From Emticicia sp031378345 (GTDB taxonomy: Bacteria > Bacteroidota > Bacteroidia > Cytophagales > Spirosomataceae): a stretch of DNA of 64,000 bases. How positions within the stretch are numbered: the first letter of the stretch is position 1; the number at the start of each line of letters is the position of its first letter. Below the pieces are notes generated by a model that saw only the letters and a program-made list of their open reading frames with translations, did no database searches and was not told where the DNA came from. The stretch covers positions 62,001 through 126,000 of the forward strand of contig JANNDY010000034.1 in NCBI GenBank assembly GCA_031378345.1. The letters run 5' to 3'. The translations under genes and the position numbers were made by a program. Shown here one piece after another: positions 59,533 to 64,000 of the stretch.

Positions 59533-60963
59533 TTACTTCAAAAAATCACTAACAGCTTTGTTCCTTGCTACAACATGGGCTTTTAGCTGTGCTAAAGAAG
59601 AAGTAAAACTACCAACATTTGTTAGATTTGAATAAGGAGCAAGTTCTTTTTCAGTTCCATTCACAAAAGGCGTGATTAGGCTGGTTGCTTTCTCAAAAAT
59701 CTCGTTCATTTTTGTTGTCGTAAACACATTATCATTAAAATCCTTTACATACGCCTTGTATTTGGCATAATAAATAGGGTCTTCGGCAACAAATTTTATG
59801 AGAGGCCAATTATTTGCCACACCCAATAAATTAAGATTCACCCTCGCATTATTATTCAGTGCTTCGTTATTATCCCACGGAATCCAAAGCATTTTTTTGG
59901 TTGAATGATTGTAGAGATAATGATTGTGAGCGATTCCTCCATAAGTGTCCCAATTAACAAGCGTAGAATTTACAGCAAGCCATTTGATAAAATGCTCCAT
60001 GTTCATCGTTTTTTCGAGATTTGTTCGCCAAGTAGCGGCATCAGTAGTACGATTTGGGGCATTTAGCGAAGTAATAGTTGTCTGTACGTCGCTCCAATCG
60101 GGCGTAGTTTCATTGTTTTTCTTCTCAAAATTTGCTTGATTGAAAGTCGTAAAATTAGATTCTGGTTTGTAGGCATTGCCCTTATTTTCGCCAAATTGGT
60201 CTTTTAGCATTGTGTCGTCCACCACTTCGAGCATCGTATAAACGCCGCAATATTTCAAGCCTTCGCCAAAATCAATATAAACTTTCGTAAAAGTTGTGCG
60301 TGCTGCAGGAATTCCCGCCATTCGGAAAATATCGGCTGTTACTTTTTCACGAATCAATGAATTATCATTCACACCTGGAGAAAAAGAAAGCTCTTTGAAA
60401 CCATAAAAACGTTGGTCATTTATTTCGGGATATTTGTCTTCAAATTCGTCCATTTTCAAGCGAATCGGCAGTTTAAAAATCCCTGCTTTCCAAGTTCTGT
60501 TCAAAGTTGAGTTTCCTTTCAAACGAAAACCAATGTTTTTCCAAGTCTTATTATTAAACTTCAAAGTAGCTTCAACGTAGGCTGGTTCTGGACCAAAGTT
60601 TGGCACAACACCTCCAACAGCACCACCGCCTCCCACAGGGGGATTTACAACAACTCCACCACCAGCATTTCCACCACCTGCTTGTGTAGGAGTGCTTCCA
60701 AAAACGCCTTTATTTTTGGCAACCATGTCGGCTTTGACACTTTCCCAAGTTGTTTTTCCGAGTGTTATTTCAAGCGAATTGACATTTTCTTGTTGAAATG
60801 CAATGGCATAATCTGGTTTTCCATCTTTGCTATGAGATTCCGTTGTCCAGTCAGGATTTGCTTTTAAAACTAAAGGGTCAATGGTTTCTTCCCCTAATTT
60901 TTTACAAGAAATAATTATAGAAACCAACGAAATGGCTGTTAGTAGAAAAATTCTTGATTTCAT
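59533..60963 (-). CDS. CotH-kinase-family lipoprotein
   Basis: The 476-residue product has a lipobox signal (SLVSIIISCKK, Cys about 20). The CotH domain follows the family pattern: RLKGNSTLNRTWKAGIFKLP (about 148-167), FYGFKELSFSPGVNDNSLIR, VYTMLEVVDD, and WIPWDNNEALNNN with the catalytic-type Asp-Asn. CotH enzymes phosphorylate protein or other surface substrates with ATP-like activity in some families; in Bacteroidota they are surface lipoproteins of unknown target. An internal glycine-rich segment (about 99-120, GGGNAGGG, VGGGGAVGGVV) is unusual. It is transcribed after the protease gene but is separated by a terminator. Confidence 0.85.
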   Translation of the reverse strand: MKSRIFLLTAISLVSIIISCKKLGEETIDPLVLKANPDWTTESHSKDGKPDYAIAFQQENVNSLEITLGKTTWESVKADMVAKNKGVFGSTPTQAGGGNAGGGVVVNPPVGGGGAVGGVVPNFGPEPAYVEATLKFNNKTWKNIGFRLKGNSTLNRTWKAGIFKLPIRLKMDEFEDKYPEINDQRFYGFKELSFSPGVNDNSLIREKVTADIFRMAGIPAARTTFTKVYIDFGEGLKYCGVYTMLEVVDDTMLKDQFGENKGNAYKPESNFTTFNQANFEKKNNETTPDWSDVQTTITSLNAPNRTTDAATWRTNLEKTMNMEHFIKWLAVNSTLVNWDTYGGIAHNHYLYNHSTKKMLWIPWDNNEALNNNARVNLNLLGVANNWPLIKFVAEDPIYYAKYKAYVKDFNDNVFTTTKMNEIFEKATSLITPFVNGTEKELAPYSNLTNVGSFTSSLAQLKAHVVARNKAVSDFLK

Positions 60964-61085
60964 ATTGGTGTTTTTTTAAGAACATAAAGACTGATTTGAT
61001 AGACGAAACATTAAGCCTAATAGTTGTCTTTGATGCTTTTTTTTAGTGAAACTTGCGTAAACACTTTTATTATTTTAAGAAAATA

Positions 61086-61127
61086 AAAAAAAAGCCCCAT
61101 CTAAAAATATCAAATGGAGCTTTTTTG
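61086..61127 (-). terminator. Intrinsic terminator of the C-terminal protease gene
   Basis: On the minus strand GCTCCAT pairs with ATGGGGC (one U-G pair), with flanking A and T runs. It lies 22 bases after the protease stop codon. Confidence 0.7.
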
Positions 61128-61149
61128 CAAAAAAGGTTATATTGGCACT

Positions 61150-63222
61150 TTACTTATCAGCTATCAAATCGCACAAAATTCGCTCAGATTCGGTCAATAT
61201 GATGTCTTTTTCTTTGGCATCTTTCTCACCCGTACTTAACTTATTGACGGCTTTTCTGCGTTTTTCATTTTCATCACGCTCTTTTTTGCGTTTGGCTTCA
61301 TTGAGCGAAATAATGGTAACATCTTTGGTTTTTCTATATTCCGTCAAATCTTCTGTCAATTGCTTCATTTCGGGGTCTGACTTTAAGCGTGCTTGGTATT
61401 TTTCTTGAATTTTGCTTAAAATTTTGTCCGAAATTGCCGTTGTTTTTTCGTAATCCGATGTTTTTATTTGGTCATAAGGCAAAGCTGTTGGCTGCGAACT
61501 TTCGCCCATTTCGTCAGCATCAAATGGCGTTGGTAAATTAATATCTGCCAAAACCCCCTTGCGTTGCGTGCTATTTCCTGTAATTCGATAAAACTTTTCG
61601 GTAGTTAGTTTTAGCTGTCCATATTTTTCTTTTTGGTCGAAACCTACTGCTGCCGATGCTTTTTTATCGTTGGAAGCTGTGCGTGGCGAAAGCAAAAACT
61701 GGTCTAAATCAACCAATTGCTGCACTGTTCCTTTGCCAAAAGATTGCTCGCCAACAATTACACCACGCTTATAATCTTGAATTGCTCCTGCAAAAATCTC
61801 AGATGCCGACGCACTAAAACGGTTTTGTAAAATAACCAAAGCTCCATTATAAACCAACTCAGCATCGGTGTCGCTTTCTACATCAACGCTTCCATTATTA
61901 TCTCGGCGTTGCACTACTGGCCCTTTTGTAATGAACAAACCTGTCAAATTGATAGCTTCGGTTAGTGAGCCTCCGCCATTATTTCTGAGGTCAATTACTA
62001 CGCCATCAACACCTTTTGCTTTAAATTCAGTCAAAAAACGTTTCACGTCTTTGGTTGTACTCTGAAAATCTCCGCCTTTGCGAGCATCTTCAAAATCTCG
62101 GTAAAACATCGGAATATCAATTACACCTAATTTATACTCTTTTCCATCTTTTTTCATTGGCACTACCTCACCTTTGGCAACTGCTTCTTCGAGTTTTACT
62201 TTTTCACGAACCAAGCGTATTTCTTTGGTGGGCGAACCTGCAGGTGCATCCCCTGGAAGTAAGCGAATACGCACCACAGTGCCTTTTGTGCCTCTTATCA
62301 ACTTTACAGCATCGTCAGTTAGCCAACCAACAATGTCTTGCCAAGCACCGTTTTCGCCTTGTGCAACAGCTACAATTCTATCATTTTTGGTTGTTTTACC
62401 ATCTTTAAATAAAGGTCCTCCCGGAATAATTTCGGCAATCATTACATAATCACCTTCGTTTCTCAAAGAAGCACCAATTCCTTCAACCGATTGACTCATT
62501 TCGATATTAAATTGAGCCGCCGTACTCGGAATCATGTAGCTTGTGTGCGGGTCAATTGTTTCTGAAAATGAATTCATAAATGACTGAAACACATCATCTG
62601 CTCGCCATTTTGAAATTCTGCCTTCCCAACGTTTGTAGCGGTCTTTCAAAGTTGCTACAATGGCACTATCTTTACTTCCACTCAATTTGAGGTCAAGCAC
62701 TTGACTTTTTACAATTTTACGCCAAACGTCGTCTAATTCTTCATTGGTTTTTGCCCAAGGAGCTTTCTCACGGTCGGTTTCGTAATTTTCATCAGTCGAA
62801 AAATCAAAAGGTTTGTCGAGCAATGTCATGATAAACTCATGGCGGTCTTTATAACGCTTGCGATAAAGGTTGAAAACCTCGAAAGGTGCTGTCAAATCCC
62901 CTTCCAGAAGGTCTTCATCTATGCCATCACGGTATTTTTCAAAGGTATTTACATCAGATTCTGTAAAATAAGCATGGCTGCCATCAACATCTTTCATGAA
63001 GGTATCCCAAACTTTTGAAGAAAAATCATCGTCTAATTTGAATTTTTGGTAGTGATGATAACTCAAAAACTGCGTAGCAAATTGCTCCACTTGCTCTTGC
63101 GTGCGAGTTGGTTTTAGGTCGCTATAACCATACGATGGCGATGGCGAACTTTGATTTTGAGCTTTGTTTTCAAAGCAACCAAAAAGCCCAGTTAAGGTAA
63201 ATATAACGATGATTCTTTTCAT
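61150..63222 (-). CDS. prc: C-terminal processing (tail-specific) peptidase, S41 family
   Basis: The 690-residue periplasmic protease, probably a lipoprotein (FTLTGLFGCFENK), follows the Prc layout. An N-terminal helical domain (about 40-230) is followed by a PDZ domain (SVEGIGASLRNEGDYVMIAE, near 245-340). The S41 catalytic core has VDGVVIDLRNNGGGSLTEA, the serine in RFSASASEIFAGA and the lysine in EQSFGKGTVQQ. A C-terminal DUF3340-like helical region is very charged. It trims C-termini of exported proteins. The start at 63222 gives a clean signal; upstream in-frame codons come from a phrase repeat. Confidence 0.92.
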   Translation of the reverse strand: MKRIIVIFTLTGLFGCFENKAQNQSSPSPSYGYSDLKPTRTQEQVEQFATQFLSYHHYQKFKLDDDFSSKVWDTFMKDVDGSHAYFTESDVNTFEKYRDGIDEDLLEGDLTAPFEVFNLYRKRYKDRHEFIMTLLDKPFDFSTDENYETDREKAPWAKTNEELDDVWRKIVKSQVLDLKLSGSKDSAIVATLKDRYKRWEGRISKWRADDVFQSFMNSFSETIDPHTSYMIPSTAAQFNIEMSQSVEGIGASLRNEGDYVMIAEIIPGGPLFKDGKTTKNDRIVAVAQGENGAWQDIVGWLTDDAVKLIRGTKGTVVRIRLLPGDAPAGSPTKEIRLVREKVKLEEAVAKGEVVPMKKDGKEYKLGVIDIPMFYRDFEDARKGGDFQSTTKDVKRFLTEFKAKGVDGVVIDLRNNGGGSLTEAINLTGLFITKGPVVQRRDNNGSVDVESDTDAELVYNGALVILQNRFSASASEIFAGAIQDYKRGVIVGEQSFGKGTVQQLVDLDQFLLSPRTASNDKKASAAVGFDQKEKYGQLKLTTEKFYRITGNSTQRKGVLADINLPTPFDADEMGESSQPTALPYDQIKTSDYEKTTAISDKILSKIQEKYQARLKSDPEMKQLTEDLTEYRKTKDVTIISLNEAKRKKERDENEKRRKAVNKLSTGEKDAKEKDIILTESERILCDLIADK

Positions 63223-63239
63223 AATTTGTATCATATACA

Positions 63240-63290
63240 ATGAGTGAATGAGTGCCGCAATGGATATTGAATGAATGAATGAGCGAATGA
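63240..63290 (-). repeat. GAATGAGT-type phrase repeat upstream of prc
   Basis: TGAGTGAATGAGTG and GAATGAATGAATGAGCGAAT repeat a 4/8-base phrase that also occurs at 34104-34147, in the leader of the protease gene. Confidence 0.65.
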
Positions 63291-63338
63291 TGCAAATTAT
63301 CAAACATTATTTTTTGTATATCAATTCAAGTAGCTTGT

Positions 63339-64000
63339 TTATTTAACAATATCCAACAATTCTACTTCAAAAATCAATACTTGGTTTGGACCAATGCTTG
63401 GCGGACCTTGTGGACCATAAGCAAGATTTGCAGGAATAAACAATTTCCATTTTGAACCAACTGGCATTAATTGAAGTGCTTCAATCCAACCTGGAATTAC
63501 TTGCGTTACACCAAATTCAGCAGGTTGTCCTCTATCAACCGAGCTATCAAAAATAGTTCCGTCTATCAACGTACCGTGATAATGTACTTTTACTTTGTCG
63601 GTCGAAACTGCCTTTGCACCTGCCGCTTCTTTCATTATTTGATATTGCAAGCCACTTGGTAATGTAACAACACCCGCTTTTGTTTTGTTTTCAGCCAAAA
63701 ACTTTTCGCCGACCTTTTGGTTTGCCGCACCTTTTTTCATTGATTCATTCTGAAAATAACCTTGAATATAAGCATTGGCAGCATTGGCTTCCATCCATGT
63801 TGGTTGTGCATTCAATATTTGGTCAATGGCTTTTGCCATCATTTCAGAGTTTACTTTTAGATTTTGTTGTTTCAAATTTCCCGCAATATTCATACCGATT
63901 GCATAGCTAATCGAATCAATGCCATTTTTCATGCCACTATTGCTTGTCCCAGTCGGAGAAACAACAACAGTTTTGGTTGTTACAACAGGTTTTGTGGTTG
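63339..64000 (-). CDS. FKBP-type peptidyl-prolyl isomerase (partial, 5' end beyond window)
   Basis: The frame remains open to the last base of the window, so the start and signal peptide are outside. An ATG at 63932 is internal: upstream codons read TTKTVVVSPTGTSNSG, a plausible linker. The N-terminal part (ISYAIGMNIAGNLKQQN) is the FkpA/Mip-type dimerisation helix domain. The C-terminal FKBP domain has VKVHYHGTLIDGTIFDSS, the active-site VIPGWIEALQLMPVGSKWKL and IPANLAYGPQG. It accelerates proline isomerisation of exported proteins. The protease gene follows with about 110 bases between. Confidence 0.9.
   Translation of the reverse strand, partial: TTKPVVTTKTVVVSPTGTSNSGMKNGIDSISYAIGMNIAGNLKQQNLKVNSEMMAKAIDQILNAQPTWMEANAANAYIQGYFQNESMKKGAANQKVGEKFLAENKTKAGVVTLPSGLQYQIMKEAAGAKAVSTDKVKVHYHGTLIDGTIFDSSVDRGQPAEFGVTQVIPGWIEALQLMPVGSKWKLFIPANLAYGPQGPPSIGPNQVLIFEVELLDIVK

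Noticed and set aside
63223..63303. Upstream extension of the C-terminal protease
   Set aside because: The extra residues come from the GAATGAGT repeat and would bury the lipoprotein signal.

Overview
The window reads as chromosomal DNA from an AT-rich member of the Bacteroidota, most likely order Cytophagales. The basis is: several promoters with the Bacteroidota -7 box TAnnTTTG (TAATTTTG, TAACTTTG, TACTTTTG), few Shine-Dalgarno-like sites, PorT, two proteins with a type IX secretion (T9SS) C-terminal sorting domain, SusC-like plug motifs, DUF3857 and DUF2807 proteins, and small membrane cytochromes beside a CcmF/CcsA protein. No rRNA or tRNA gene was found. The strain or genus cannot be named from the sequence alone.

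Layout. 0-9.3 kb: end of an outer-membrane barrel gene, a zeta-toxin-like kinase overlapping a 42-codon gene, then housekeeping genes (tsf, a TPMT-type methyltransferase, an acyl-CoA thioesterase, rnr, hflX, smpB), with a RAYT transposase and its REP palindromes between rnr and hflX and a 6S-like RNA candidate before smpB. 9.4-14 kb: two tandem alpha/beta hydrolases and a plug-domain protein without a barrel. 14.3-19.5 kb: an accessory locus with a LuxR-type HTH fragment behind a C8 tract, a 59-residue double-glycine-leader peptide, an attenuator-like hairpin, three unrecognised envelope proteins, a thioredoxin-like protein and a C39-peptidase ABC exporter. 20.3-27.3 kb: a planctomycete-type cytochrome group (DUF1501, PSCyt1-DUF1549-LamG-DUF1553, DUF2231-cytochrome-LRR) interrupted by an IS200-like TnpA. 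27.4-41 kb: uvrA, a T9SS-exported SGNH esterase, a HAD phosphatase, an MFS carrier, a second T9SS protein, DUF2807, NnrU/ICMT-like, DUF3857 and a zinc peptidase. 41.2-44.2 kb: cytochrome b and CcmF/CcsA. 44.4-56.5 kb: a thioredoxin-like protein without CxxC, TauE, an Asp-box secreted protein with L-serine dehydratase, a MITE, a broken AEC permease, an aldo/keto reductase, and a His/Met-rich membrane pair. 56.6-64 kb: a methylated-DNA repair protein, ubiE-porT-yidD, a CotH lipoprotein, a C-terminal processing protease and an FKBP isomerase that runs off the window.

Two themes stand out. First, the 14.3-19.5 kb locus has the parts expected for making, oxidising, exporting and possibly phase-varying a small two-cysteine secreted peptide; this is the best candidate for an undescribed system. 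Second, the region is crowded with small repeats: REP/BIME palindromes, G/C-rich palindromes and 7-8-nt phrase repeats. Several sit in frame inside essential or conserved genes (rnr, uvrA, the hflX 3' end, the C39 exporter N-terminus).
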